Assembly (NCBI GenBank): GCA_964551435.1
Contig: CAZKBS010000026.1
Span: forward strand, 1-25,413
Origin: UBA2020 sp964551435
GTDB lineage: Bacteria; Pseudomonadota; Alphaproteobacteria; Micavibrionales; UBA2020
DNA length: 25,413 bases
Direction: 5' to 3'
The position numbers were made by a program, and so were the translations under genes. Below, one piece after another: positions 6,206 to 14,134 of this stretch (positions within the stretch are counted from its first letter, which is position 1; each line of letters starts with the position of its first letter). Below the pieces are notes generated by a model that worked only from the letters and a program-made list of their open reading frames with translations, made no database searches and was not told where the DNA came from.

Positions 6206-7420
6206 ATGAACGCTCAAGCCGCGACAAAAGCGCCGATGGACAAATCGAAGCTGAAACCCTCCTTCAAATGGGACGACGCGCTGCTGCTCGACGATCAACT
6301 GAGCGAGGAAGAGCGCATGGTGCGCGACATGGCCCGCGACTTCGCGCAGGACAAGCTGATGCCCCGCGTGCTGGAGGCGAACCGCCACGAAATTTTTCAC
6401 CGCGAAATCATGAACGAGATGGGGGCGCTCGGCCTGCTTGGCTCCACCATCGAAGGTTACGGCTGCGCGGGCACGAACTATGTGTCCTACGGCCTGATTG
6501 CGCGCGAAGTTGAACGCGTGGACAGCGGCTACCGCTCCGCGATGTCGGTGCAATCGTCACTGGTCATGTATCCGATTTACGCCTTCGGTACCGAAGCGCT
6601 GCGCCAGAAATTCCTGCCCAAACTGGCGACGGGCGAATACGTCGGCTGCTTTGGCCTGACGGAACCCGATGCAGGGTCTGACCCCGCCGGCATGAAAACC
6701 CGCGCGAAAAAGGTCGATGGCGGCTACAGCCTCAAAGGCGCGAAGATGTGGATCACCAATTCGCCCATCGCCGATGTTTTCGTTGTCTGGGCGAAGGACG
6801 ATGCTGGCGATATCCGCGGTTTCGTATTGGAAAAAGGCATGAAAGGCCTGTCTGCCCCGAAAATCGAGGGCAAGTTTTCCTTGCGCGCCTCCATCACCGG
6901 CGAGATTGTGATGGACGATGTTTTCGTGCCCGAAGAAAACAAATTCCCCGAAGTCAAAGGCCTCACCGGTCCCTTCTCCTGCCTCAACAATGCGCGCTAC
7001 GGCATTTCGTGGGGCGCGATGGGCGCGGCGGAATTCTGCTGGCATCAGGCGCGTCAATATACGCTCGACCGCGTGCTGTTTGGCAAACCGCTGGCGGCAA
7101 ACCAGCTGATCCAGAAAAAGCTCGCCGACATGCAAACCGAAATCGCGCTGGGCCTACAGGGCTGCCTGCGTCTGGGCCGCCTGAAAGACGAAGGCCGCGC
7201 CGCGCCCGAAGCGATTTCGCTGATGAAGCGCAACAACTGCGGCAAGTCGCTGGATATCGCGCGTCAGGCGCGCGACATGCTGGGCGGCAACGGCATCGCC
7301 GACGAATATCATGTCATCCGCCATGCGATGAATCTGGAGGCCGTGAACACCTACGAAGGCACGCATGACATCCATGCCCTCATCCTCGGCCGCGCCATCA
7401 CGGGAATCGCCGCGTTCTAA
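6206..7420 (+). CDS. gcdH: Glutaryl-CoA dehydrogenase
   Basis: FAD enzyme that oxidises and decarboxylates glutaryl-CoA to crotonyl-CoA in lysine and tryptophan breakdown, passing electrons to ETF. The 404-residue protein resembles human GCDH along its length: RVDSGYRSAMSVQSSLVM (substrate Arg/Ser region), CFGLTEPDAGSDP, MWITNSPIADVFVVWAK, SLRASITGEIVMDDV, CLNNARYGISWG, QLIQKKLADMQTEI, ARDMLGGNGIADEYHVIRH and the catalytic base Glu384 in NTYEGTHDIHALILGRAITG. The start is ATG 6206, with TAGGAG 6 nt upstream. A strong terminator follows. It is a monocistronic unit divergent from the DUF6898-like gene. Confidence 0.96.
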   Translation: MNAQAATKAPMDKSKLKPSFKWDDALLLDDQLSEEERMVRDMARDFAQDKLMPRVLEANRHEIFHREIMNEMGALGLLGSTIEGYGCAGTNYVSYGLIAREVERVDSGYRSAMSVQSSLVMYPIYAFGTEALRQKFLPKLATGEYVGCFGLTEPDAGSDPAGMKTRAKKVDGGYSLKGAKMWITNSPIADVFVVWAKDDAGDIRGFVLEKGMKGLSAPKIEGKFSLRASITGEIVMDDVFVPEENKFPEVKGLTGPFSCLNNARYGISWGAMGAAEFCWHQARQYTLDRVLFGKPLAANQLIQKKLADMQTEIALGLQGCLRLGRLKDEGRAAPEAISLMKRNNCGKSLDIARQARDMLGGNGIADEYHVIRHAMNLEAVNTYEGTHDIHALILGRAITGIAAF

Positions 7421-7445
7421 GGCGGTACCTTTAAAACAGGCGTCC

Positions 7446-7478
7446 AAAAAATCCGGCAGTTTTCTGCCGGATTTTTTT
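7446..7478 (+). terminator. Intrinsic terminator of gcdH
   Basis: A-rich stem base plus TCCGGCAG, loop TTTT, then CTGCCGGA and a run of seven T. Classical rho-independent terminator 25 nt after the gcdH stop. Confidence 0.93.
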
Positions 7479-7592
7479 GTTTGTTATCAATGACAATAGT
7501 CAAATTAGACGGCTTTTTATGTATTCTTAACACCCCGTTCATAAATCTGCGGTACTATCATACTCAAAGTTGACCCGACGGGAGTGCCCGCC

Positions 7593-8420
7593 ATGACTGT
7601 CATCGTGAGCAAGACACAGATTGCCGAAGCCGCCGGAAAGGCCGCCCTCTGCGATTACACCTACTTCCGCGATACATCTGTCCCGCCGCCGAATGGATGG
7701 CGCGTGGTCGCCACCTCTGACGAGTTGATGCCGGGCAAGCGTGCGTTTTTCGGCGCGCTTTACGCCAAGACCGACCCCGCCACGGGGCATACCGATTACA
7801 CCGTCGCCTTTCGCGGTTCTGACGGCAACGATCTCAAAACCAATTTCATGATTGCCGTGGGCGGCCTGCCGTCGCAGTTCAAGGATGCCTATGACTTCAC
7901 CAAACTTGCCGCGCAAAAGGCGGGCATCGAAACCAGGGATATGAACCTGACCGGCCATTCGCTGGGTGGCTATCTGGCGCGCACCGTCGCGCGCGTGATT
8001 GATGTCAAAAAAGTTTTTGCCTTCTCGAGCCCCGGGCCGAGCAAGGAAGTGCGCGCCTATCTGGAGAAAATCGCGCCGAACGCCCTGCCGAATGACAAGG
8101 TCATTCATATCCGGTCGAAAAACGATATCGTCGGACTGTGGGGCAGTCAGGAAAATATCACGCTGGAAATCGATACCAAAAAACACCACCACGCCGTGAA
8201 AAATATCCGCAAGCATCTGGCGATTTTGTCGGGGGAAACGCCCGACCCCGCCCTTGTCACGCGCAAGGCCGGATTTCTGGAGAAAATTTTCAACGCCGTC
8301 AGCAAGCCGCTATCGGACGGGCTGCGTCTTTACCGCTCGCTCAAAAAACTCGGCAGCTATACCAATCCGCCGCCGCGGCTCGCGCTTGAAACCGCACCGC
8401 CGCGCGCCGCTTACGCGTAA
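7593..8420 (+). CDS. Class-3-lipase-like alpha/beta hydrolase
   Basis: A 275-residue hydrolase. The core carries the AFRGSDGND oxyanion-side strand (72-80), the nucleophile elbow GHSLGGYLA with Ser123, Asp178 in RSKNDIVGLWG, and a His cluster HHH (198-200) supplying the catalytic base; order and spacing fit fungal-type (class 3) lipases. There is no signal peptide or membrane segment, so it is probably cytoplasmic or exported by another route; the substrate (acylglycerol, phospholipid or other ester) is not evident. A basic, Pro-rich tail follows residue 225. Start ATG 7593 has ACGGGAG 8 nt upstream; GTG 7584 is an alternative. It is a single-gene unit flanked by terminators. Confidence 0.85.
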   Translation: MTVIVSKTQIAEAAGKAALCDYTYFRDTSVPPPNGWRVVATSDELMPGKRAFFGALYAKTDPATGHTDYTVAFRGSDGNDLKTNFMIAVGGLPSQFKDAYDFTKLAAQKAGIETRDMNLTGHSLGGYLARTVARVIDVKKVFAFSSPGPSKEVRAYLEKIAPNALPNDKVIHIRSKNDIVGLWGSQENITLEIDTKKHHHAVKNIRKHLAILSGETPDPALVTRKAGFLEKIFNAVSKPLSDGLRLYRSLKKLGSYTNPPPRLALETAPPRAAYA

Positions 8421-8438
8421 GGGCTGCAGACCTAAAAT

Positions 8439-8474
8439 AAAAAAACGCCCGCAAATCCTGCGGGCGTTTTTTTT
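8439..8474. terminator. Bidirectional intrinsic terminator
   Basis: ACGCCCGCA and TGCGGGCGT pair around AATCC, with a run of A on the left and eight T on the right. It ends the lipase-like gene on the plus strand and equally suits the converging minus-strand gene ending at 8492. Confidence 0.95.
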
Positions 8475-8491
8475 ATGCTGTGCGAACGGCG

Positions 8492-9208
8492 TTACTGGCC
8501 GGGTGCGCGCGGGGGCTGCACAATGCGCACAGGCTGCGTTTCGGCAACCTTGTTGACGCGGATATGCGCCACAGCTTCGGCGGGGACGGTCATTTCGACG
8601 TCGTAGCCTTCGGCGGTGATGATAACCTTGGTCGTCGCGCCGCTCAGCACCGTGCCGGCCATCTGGCCGGGTTTGGCGGGGGTTGCGCCGTTGGGTTGCG
8701 CCGGCTGCTGGCCTTGCGGTTGCTGGCCTTTTTTCAGCGCTTCCTGACGTGCGCGTTCGCGTTCGGCCAGTTCTTCCTCCGGCACTTCGCGCATGGAGAT
8801 GATGTTCGGGCTGCCGACCAAACCGAAGGGCAGATGGCCGTAGGTCTTGATGCGGTAGGTCTTGCCGACTTCGAAATCCTGATACATCTGGTTCGAGTTG
8901 AATTTCAGGTGCAAAAGCGCATCTTCGTTGCGGAAGGTGCCTTTGTCGGTGACAACGCGGGAGTTTTCGTAGACGGCTTCGCCCTTGCCCTGATCCCATT
9001 CTTTGAAATCGCGCAGGACCTGACGGACTTTGACTTCGCTTTCCTGCTGGGTGCCGTAGTTGTAATAAGCGGGGCCGCCGATGAGCGTGGTGGAGGCAAC
9101 CGTAATCACCGCCGCACGTTTGAAGGCGCTCATCGCCTTGCCTTTCATATCGCCAAGTTTTTCCTTGAAGGTTTTTTTACGGCCATAGCCGTAGCCACCT
9201 GTTGCCAT
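8492..9208 (-). CDS. Membrane-anchored DUF1523-like protein
   Basis: A 238-residue protein. A basic, Gly/Tyr-rich N-terminus (MATGGYGYGRKK) and amphipathic stretch precede one hydrophobic segment at about 32-51, so the bulk is probably periplasmic. The central region GTFRNEDALLHLKFNSNQMY, VGKTYRIKTYG and GSPNIISM resembles DUF1523-type proteins (RNED, KF-S, YG-R, PNI). A charged helix and a low-complexity Gln/Pro/Ala linker (about 155-185) lead to a short C-terminal beta region ending in a Pro-rich tail. Start ATG 9208 is chosen for GGGAG 8 nt upstream rather than GTG 9217. The homology call is from memory of motifs. Function unknown. Confidence 0.7.
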   Translation of the reverse strand: MATGGYGYGRKKTFKEKLGDMKGKAMSAFKRAAVITVASTTLIGGPAYYNYGTQQESEVKVRQVLRDFKEWDQGKGEAVYENSRVVTDKGTFRNEDALLHLKFNSNQMYQDFEVGKTYRIKTYGHLPFGLVGSPNIISMREVPEEELAERERARQEALKKGQQPQGQQPAQPNGATPAKPGQMAGTVLSGATTKVIITAEGYDVEMTVPAEAVAHIRVNKVAETQPVRIVQPPRAPGQ

Positions 9209-9354
9209 TCTTTTCACTCCCGAATGTCAAAACGAAATTTTTAGAATGACGGCAAGTTAACACCGGAAAGAAACGGAGTCTATGCCCTAAAGAGCGGAAA
9301 TATTATTACCATGTTCTGGAAATATGCGCTGCCGCAATCACGGCAAAAGCCGCT

Positions 9355-9822
9355 TTAGGACATCAGGCTGAGGCCGCCCGCACCCATCTGCTCCAGCCAG
9401 AAGGCTTCGAGATCGTGCAGGGTTTTGTTCATGGCATCAAGGCGCGCATCCGGCAGACCCGCGGCAGAGAGGCTTTCTTCGTGACGCTGGTAAAGGCGGC
9501 TCATGCCTTCGTTGAGGCGGCGGCCCTTGTCGGAGAGGCGCACACGCACGGAGCGTTTGTCGTGGATGGAACGTTCTTGCAGCAAATAGCCGTTTTCGAC
9601 CATTTTCTTGACGTTATACGACACGTTGGAGCCGAGATAAAACCCGCGCATGGTCAATTCCCCCACCGTCAGCTCGTCGGTGCCGATGTTGTAGAGGATC
9701 ATGCTTTGCACGTTGTTGATATCGAAGATACCGGCGCGTTCAAGCTCCACCTTCAGCACGTCCAGAAACTGGCGGTGCAGGCGTTCGATGAGCGTGATTG
9801 AATCATAATAAACCGAAGGCAC
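9355..9822 (-). CDS. MarR-family regulator, LdtR-like
   Basis: A 155-residue winged-helix regulator. LIERLHRQFLDVLKVELERAGIFDINNVQSMILYNIG is the dimerisation region; ELTVGELTMRGFYLGSNVSYNVKKMVENGYLLQERS is the HTH with recognition helix; DKRSVRVRLSDKGRRL is the wing. The FYLGSNVSYNVKKMVENGY segment is very close to LdtR of alphaproteobacteria, which in Liberibacter controls an L,D-transpeptidase gene and stress tolerance. The start is GTG at 9822 with GGGAG about 9 nt upstream; no ATG exists near the N-terminus. A good promoter with an overlapping inverted repeat suggests autoregulation (inference). Confidence 0.9.
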   Translation of the reverse strand: MPSVYYDSITLIERLHRQFLDVLKVELERAGIFDINNVQSMILYNIGTDELTVGELTMRGFYLGSNVSYNVKKMVENGYLLQERSIHDKRSVRVRLSDKGRRLNEGMSRLYQRHEESLSAAGLPDARLDAMNKTLHDLEAFWLEQMGAGGLSLMS

Positions 9823-9852
9823 CCGAAAGGCTCCCTATCCAATGCTTGCCGT

Positions 9853-9881
9853 ATTGTAGGACAATTCAATCCCCGCTGCAA
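9853..9881 (-). promoter_or_regulatory. Promoter of the MarR gene with overlapping inverted repeat
   Basis: On the minus strand TTGCAG (9881-9876), 17 nt, then TACAAT (9858-9853). The inverted repeat ATTGT-3 nt-ACAAT (9853-9865) covers the -10 box and could be the operator of the regulator itself. Confidence 0.55.
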
Positions 9882-9887
9882 AGCTCT

Positions 9888-10973
9888 TTAAAGCACCAGA
9901 TCGCGCTCGCCGAGGCTCTGGAAACAGGCGTCGATGTCCTGATCCGACACTTCGTTGATGCGCGGCGGCTGCCATTTGGGCTGGCGGTCCTTGTCGATCA
10001 GCGCGGCGCGGATGCCCTCGTAGAAATCAGGGCGTTTCATCAAGGCCTGCGACAGGCGATATTCCATAGTCATCACCTGTGCAAAGGGCATATTTGCCCC
10101 CATGCGGATTTGACGCAGGGCGATTTTCAGGCTGGTCGGCGACATCGCATACATCGCCTGCAGGGTTTCGTTTGCCCATTCGCTGCCGTCGGCCTGCAGC
10201 GCGGCGATGATATCCTCGACGCGTTCATGCCCGAAACAGGTATCAATCTGTTCGCGGTGCGGCGCCAGTTCGGACTCGCCCGCAGGCTCGGCCGTATATT
10301 TTTCAATCACGGCATCGACCTGCGCCTTCGCGCTTTCGCTGTCGTCCCATGTCATACTGCACAGATCTTCGCGCAAATCGTTCATGCCCTGCGGCGTCAC
10401 GTAATGCGTGCCAAAGCCGATATAGATGGTATCAATCGCCTTGATGCGTTTGCTGGTCAGCGCCAGATAGACGCCGGTCTGCCCCGGGCAGCGCGGCAGG
10501 AAATAACCGCCGCCGACATCGGGGAAGAAACCGATATTGGTTTCCGGCATCGCAAACAGCGTGCTTTCGGTCACGACGCGGTGCGAACCATGCGCCGATA
10601 CGCCCTTGCCGCCGCCCATGACGATACCGTTCACAAGCGAGATATAGGGCTTCGGAAACGTAAAGATGCGGTGGTTGAGAATATACTCCTCGCGGAAGAA
10701 ATCACGCGTAAGCGCGCCGTCCGCCATGCCCTCTTTCATCGCCTTGCTTTCAAGCGCGACGGCCTTCACATCGCCGCCGGAGCAAAAAGCACGTTCGCCC
10801 GCGCCCGTGATGATGACCGCCCTGATGGCGGGGTCTTTGGCATAGGCGATGAGCTGCGCATCCAGCGCGCGAATCATGCCCAGCGTCAGCGCGTTCAGCG
10901 CCGCCGGACGGTTCAGGGTTGCGATGCCCACGCCACCGCGGACTTCAAAAAGGATTTCAGGCTCTTGCGTCAT
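9888..10973 (-). CDS. 3-hydroxyisobutyryl-CoA hydrolase (crotonase superfamily)
   Basis: A 361-residue crotonase-fold protein. AFCSGGDVKA and NGIVMGGGKGVSAHGSHRVV form the CoA/oxyanion site; MPETNIGFFPDVGGGYFL places Glu144 and Asp152 as in 3-hydroxyisobutyryl-CoA hydrolase rather than hydratases; YEGIRAALIDKDRQPKW near the C-terminus is a hallmark of this group, as is a length of about 350 rather than 260. It releases 3-hydroxyisobutyrate from its CoA ester in valine catabolism. Start ATG 10973 has a poor ribosome site. Its promoter is near 11008-11036; it is divergent from hemB. Confidence 0.92.
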   Translation of the reverse strand: MTQEPEILFEVRGGVGIATLNRPAALNALTLGMIRALDAQLIAYAKDPAIRAVIITGAGERAFCSGGDVKAVALESKAMKEGMADGALTRDFFREEYILNHRIFTFPKPYISLVNGIVMGGGKGVSAHGSHRVVTESTLFAMPETNIGFFPDVGGGYFLPRCPGQTGVYLALTSKRIKAIDTIYIGFGTHYVTPQGMNDLREDLCSMTWDDSESAKAQVDAVIEKYTAEPAGESELAPHREQIDTCFGHERVEDIIAALQADGSEWANETLQAMYAMSPTSLKIALRQIRMGANMPFAQVMTMEYRLSQALMKRPDFYEGIRAALIDKDRQPKWQPPRINEVSDQDIDACFQSLGERDLVL

Positions 10974-11007
10974 TTTTCAAAAAACCGTTTCTTTTCATGG
11001 AACACCC

Positions 11008-11036
11008 TTTATAAGGGAGTTTGCAGGCGTTGAAAA
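11008..11036 (-). promoter_or_regulatory. Probable promoter of the HIBCH gene
   Basis: On the minus strand TTTTCA (11036-11031), 17 nt, then TATAAA (11013-11008). The -10 lies inside CCCTT-TAT-AAGGG, a short inverted repeat. The leader would be about 28 nt. Confidence 0.45.
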
Positions 11037-11110
11037 CCTATAAACAAGCAAGCCACCATGGCCGCGCTTTTCATTTCCGCCGCATCGTCTTCAAACCCTC
11101 TGGATATGCT

Positions 11111-12154
11111 ATGACAAATCAACTTCGCCAACTCCGCTCCGCCCCCGCCGCCGATACGCTGGCCGCCGCATCGCCCGACAAGCGCACGCGCCTGCGCCGC
11201 AACCGCGTGGCGCCATGGACGCGCAAACTGGTCGCGGAAAACACCGTGACCGCGGCGGATCTGGTCTGGCCGGTTTTCGTACTCGAAGGAGACAACCATC
11301 AGGAAAACATTCCCTCGATGCCCGGCGTCACCCGCCGCACCATCGATGTGCTGCTGAAAGAAGTCGAAGCCGCCGCCACGCTCGGCATCTCGGCGATTGC
11401 GCTGTTCCCTGTTGTGGCGGGCGATAAAAAAACCGCCGACGGCGCCGAAGCCTGGAACCCTGACAACCTGATGTGCCGCACCATCCGCGCGCTCAAAAAA
11501 GCCGTGCCGGAAGTGGGTATCATCTGCGACGTCGCGCTCGACCCCTATACCAGCCATGGCCATGACGGCCTGCTGGATGAACACGGCTATGTCGTCAACG
11601 ACGCCACGGTCGATGTTCTGTGTAAACAGGCTTTGGTGCAGGCAGAGGCCGGCGTGGATATCGTCGCGCCGTCCGACATGATGGATCACCGCATCGCCGC
11701 CATCCGCGACACGCTGGATGCGCACGGTTTTGTGAACACGGGCATCATGTCCTATGCGGCGAAATACGCCTCGGCTTTCTACGGTCCCTTCCGCGATGCG
11801 GTGAATTCGGGCGGCTACCTGAAAGGCGACAAGAAAACCTATCAGATGGACCCCGCCAACAGCGACGAAGCCCTACGCGAGGTTGCGATGGACATCGACG
11901 AGGGCGCGGACATGGTGATGGTCAAGCCCGGCCTGCCCTACCTCGACATCATCCGGCGCGTGAAAGAAACCTTTTCAATGCCGACGCTGGCCTACCATGT
12001 CAGCGGAGAATACGCGATGCTGAAAGCGGCGGCGCAAAACGGCTGGCTCGACTACGACAAGGCGGTCATGGAAACCATGATGTCCTTCAAACGCGCGGGC
12101 TGCGACGGCATTTTCACCTATGCTGCCTGCGATGTGGCGAAGCTGCTGAAGTAA
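11111..12154 (+). CDS. hemB: Delta-aminolevulinic acid dehydratase (porphobilinogen synthase)
   Basis: Condenses two 5-aminolevulinate to porphobilinogen in heme synthesis. The 347-residue protein has the family core from RLRRNRVAPWTRKLVAE onward, with Schiff-base lysines Lys218 (SYAAKYASAFYGPFRDA) and Lys272 (MVMVKPGLPYLDII). The metal-site segment CDVALDPYTSHGHDGLL has Asp/Ala where zinc enzymes carry cysteines, so this is the magnesium-dependent type common in alphaproteobacteria. ATG 11111 has only a GGA ribosome site at 8 nt; a longer TTG start at 11021 adds an unconserved leader. It is divergent from the HIBCH gene and convergent with the next. Confidence 0.96.
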   Translation: MTNQLRQLRSAPAADTLAAASPDKRTRLRRNRVAPWTRKLVAENTVTAADLVWPVFVLEGDNHQENIPSMPGVTRRTIDVLLKEVEAAATLGISAIALFPVVAGDKKTADGAEAWNPDNLMCRTIRALKKAVPEVGIICDVALDPYTSHGHDGLLDEHGYVVNDATVDVLCKQALVQAEAGVDIVAPSDMMDHRIAAIRDTLDAHGFVNTGIMSYAAKYASAFYGPFRDAVNSGGYLKGDKKTYQMDPANSDEALREVAMDIDEGADMVMVKPGLPYLDIIRRVKETFSMPTLAYHVSGEYAMLKAAAQNGWLDYDKAVMETMMSFKRAGCDGIFTYAACDVAKLLK

Positions 12155-12178
12155 TCAGCCCTTCATCTGTACAGAAAA

Positions 12179-12919
12179 TCAGTTGACCATCGGCCTTGTG
12201 CCGCCATGGGTCAGCACGTCATGCGCGACGTAGGACAGCGCCAGCGCGATAAGATAAATAAATACGCACATCCACAGCGTGTCGCGCTGGTTCCATGTCT
12301 GGTTCAGGTGGGCCATGCGCTGTTTGTGTTTGACTTCGTAGGTCCAGTTGCAGCTTTCGGCACGCCAGAAACCGTAGAGCAGCAGCAACAGATTGCCAAT
12401 CGCGAACCATTGCCACGGCACGCGCATGAAAATATCCGGCACCTTGCCCACGGTCAGATATCCGACCCACGGCGCACATTGCCAGACAACCATCGCGCAT
12501 ACGCTGAACAGCACCAGCTTCGACCAGAACCCGAGATGCACGTCATCGGGCTTCAGTCTTGTCGGGGTTTTGACATCGGCAAAGATGCGGTTGACCTGAA
12601 ACAGTACAAAGCTTGACGCCACAAGGAAAACCAGTGCGAAAACCTGCAAGGCCTGAAACACACGGCGATTGCAACCGACTTCGCTCAGCTGTTCGCTCAC
12701 CGTGCAGAGCAGGTCATCGCCCAGCGCGCGCACATCGAATACGCAGATTTTAATCAGCGCGACAAAAATCAGCGCCAGCGCCCATTTGCGCAGACCCGCG
12801 CGCGCCACCGACACGCCGCGTTTATGCATGAACAGCGCGAAAACGAGCAAAATCGGCGCGGATGCAAAATAAAGAAATTTTGCAAAGGGAATACAGTAAA
12901 ACCAGCAAAGCGCCAGCAT
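12179..12919 (-). CDS. Hypothetical polytopic membrane protein
   Basis: A 246-residue protein I do not recognise. Hydrophobic segments at about 3-31, 46-63, 89-109, 131-154, 169-185 and 213-232 indicate five to seven membrane passes. Short loops contain Cys residues (Cys60, 72, 83, 141, 148, 190). The stretch VKHKQRMAHLNQTWNQRDTLW before the last helix is probably cytoplasmic. ATG 12919 has a weak ribosome site (AGG about 11 nt upstream). It converges on hemB with a 24-bp gap and no evident terminator. No transport or enzyme motif is visible. Confidence 0.7.
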   Translation of the reverse strand: MLALCWFYCIPFAKFLYFASAPILLVFALFMHKRGVSVARAGLRKWALALIFVALIKICVFDVRALGDDLLCTVSEQLSEVGCNRRVFQALQVFALVFLVASSFVLFQVNRIFADVKTPTRLKPDDVHLGFWSKLVLFSVCAMVVWQCAPWVGYLTVGKVPDIFMRVPWQWFAIGNLLLLLYGFWRAESCNWTYEVKHKQRMAHLNQTWNQRDTLWMCVFIYLIALALSYVAHDVLTHGGTRPMVN

Positions 12920-13104
12920 GTAAAAGCCCGCCTTTTGTTGCCCTGTCCGCGGCTGCGGAATTGTCCGGCCAAATCAACCTGTTGCAAGTATGCACGATTG
13001 GGGCGGATGTGGCTATTTTTTATATTCCGTCCTTATTTTATTATGTGACGTATTGCCGCGCGATTGGCGCAGTGCCGCATAAAAGTCTTTGTTTCCGAAG
13101 CGCT

Positions 13105-13133
13105 TTGACTTTTTCAAAAGGCGAAGGCATGCT
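13105..13133 (+). promoter_or_regulatory. Possible promoter upstream of arginase
   Basis: TTGACT (13105-13110), 17 nt, CATGCT (13128-13133). The -10 match is poor. The 246 bp between 12920 and 13165 hold no gene I can support; this is the best promoter-like pair in it. Confidence 0.3.
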
Positions 13134-13165
13134 GAAATCCGTTGCAACAACCAATTACATAACTT

Positions 13166-14092
13166 ATGCAGCAAGACAACAAACTCACCGTCGATATTAT
13201 CGGTTACGACTGCGGCTGGGGTGGCCGTGATTACGGCTGCGAAGACGGGCCGCTGAAATTCCCCTATGACCAGCTCATCGCGCGGCTGGGCGCACAGAAT
13301 GTGCAGACGGGCTGGCGCGCGCCGCTCGGCCTCAAGCATCTCGGCCTGCACGACGAGCTGACCACCAAAGACCAGACTCTCGGTATCCTGACGGAGGGGT
13401 TGAAACGCCTCGCCCGCCGCGTCGGCGCCGCGTCGGAAAAAAATCATATTCCGCTGGTCATCGGCGGCGATCATTCCTGCGCCATGGGCACATGGCCTGC
13501 GGTGGTGCAGGCGCGCAAGGCGCGTGAAACCTTCGGCCTTATCTGGATTGACGCGCATCTGGATGCGCATACCTACGAAACATCATCGACCGGCAAATGG
13601 GGCGGCTGGTGGCACGGACAGCCGATTGCGGCACTGACGGGCCACGGGCTTGGCGCGCTGACGTCCATTTGCGGACGCGGGCCGAAACTGTCGCCGCAGC
13701 ATATCTGCATCATCGGCCCCCACAGCTTCGAGCCTGCCGAAAAAGACTTCGTCGCGCGTCATGGCATCCGCGTTTATTATCTGGAAGAAGTACAGCAGCG
13801 CGGCTTTCAGGCCGTTTTCACCGAAGCCCTTGCGCGGGTGCGCGGCGGCACGGCGGGATTCGGGCTCAGCATCGACCTTGACGGTTTTTCGCCCGCAGAT
13901 GCCCCCGGCGTTGCAACCCGCGAAGATATCGGCATTATGGCATCAGAGGCCCTGCCCGCCCTTTCCGGCGTCGGGCATTTGCATGATTTCCGCGGCCTCG
14001 AGGTCGTTGAATACAACCCCCACAAAGACATCGACGGCAAAACCGCCCGCCTAATGCTTGATTTAATCACACGCATTTTCCTAAAAGCCTGA
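13166..14092 (+). CDS. Arginase (ureohydrolase family)
   Basis: A 308-residue binuclear manganese hydrolase, predicted to convert arginine to ornithine and urea. All metal ligands are visible: His103 (GGDHS), Asp129, His131 and Asp133 (IDAHLDAH), Asp237 and Asp239 (SIDLDGF). WHGQPIAAL carries the proton-shuttle His150, as in arginases (HGQP) rather than agmatinases (HGTPF), and LEVVEYNP carries the guanidinium-binding Glu. N-terminal GYDCGWGGRDYGCEDGP is also arginase-like. A TAA lies two codons upstream of ATG 13166 and no Shine-Dalgarno is visible, so initiation may be weak or leaderless. A perfect inverted repeat begins at its stop codon. Confidence 0.88.
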   Translation: MQQDNKLTVDIIGYDCGWGGRDYGCEDGPLKFPYDQLIARLGAQNVQTGWRAPLGLKHLGLHDELTTKDQTLGILTEGLKRLARRVGAASEKNHIPLVIGGDHSCAMGTWPAVVQARKARETFGLIWIDAHLDAHTYETSSTGKWGGWWHGQPIAALTGHGLGALTSICGRGPKLSPQHICIIGPHSFEPAEKDFVARHGIRVYYLEEVQQRGFQAVFTEALARVRGGTAGFGLSIDLDGFSPADAPGVATREDIGIMASEALPALSGVGHLHDFRGLEVVEYNPHKDIDGKTARLMLDLITRIFLKA

Positions 14093-14128
14093 TACTTAAT
14101 TGAAAATTAAGTATCTGTGCTCCATACT
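14091..14128 (+). promoter_or_regulatory. motAB promoter with CtrA-type box over the -35
   Basis: TTAA-N7-TTAA at 14096-14110 is a perfect match to the alphaproteobacterial CtrA site. It lies in an 11-bp inverted repeat (GATACTTAATT at 14091-14101 and its complement at 14105-14115). TTGAAA (14100-14105) inside it, 17 nt, then CATACT (14123-14128) make a sigma-70-type promoter, so the CtrA site would cover the -35, as in CtrA-activated promoters. Transcription would start near 14135, 77 nt before motA. Confidence 0.6.
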
Positions 14129-14134
14129 GGAATT

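Noticed and set aside
7481..7592. Promoter for the lipase-like gene
   Set aside because: Several -10-like words (TATTCT, TACTAT, CATACT) occur but none has an acceptable -35 at 16-18 nt, so no promoter was called.
9798..11033. 411-codon plus-strand frame
   Set aside because: Antisense to the HIBCH gene and spans the marR promoter; basic, low-information translation.
12862..13230. 122-codon plus-strand frame before arginase
   Set aside because: It overlaps both the membrane-protein gene and the arginase start, has no ribosome site and no recognisable protein pattern; the region was left as intergenic.
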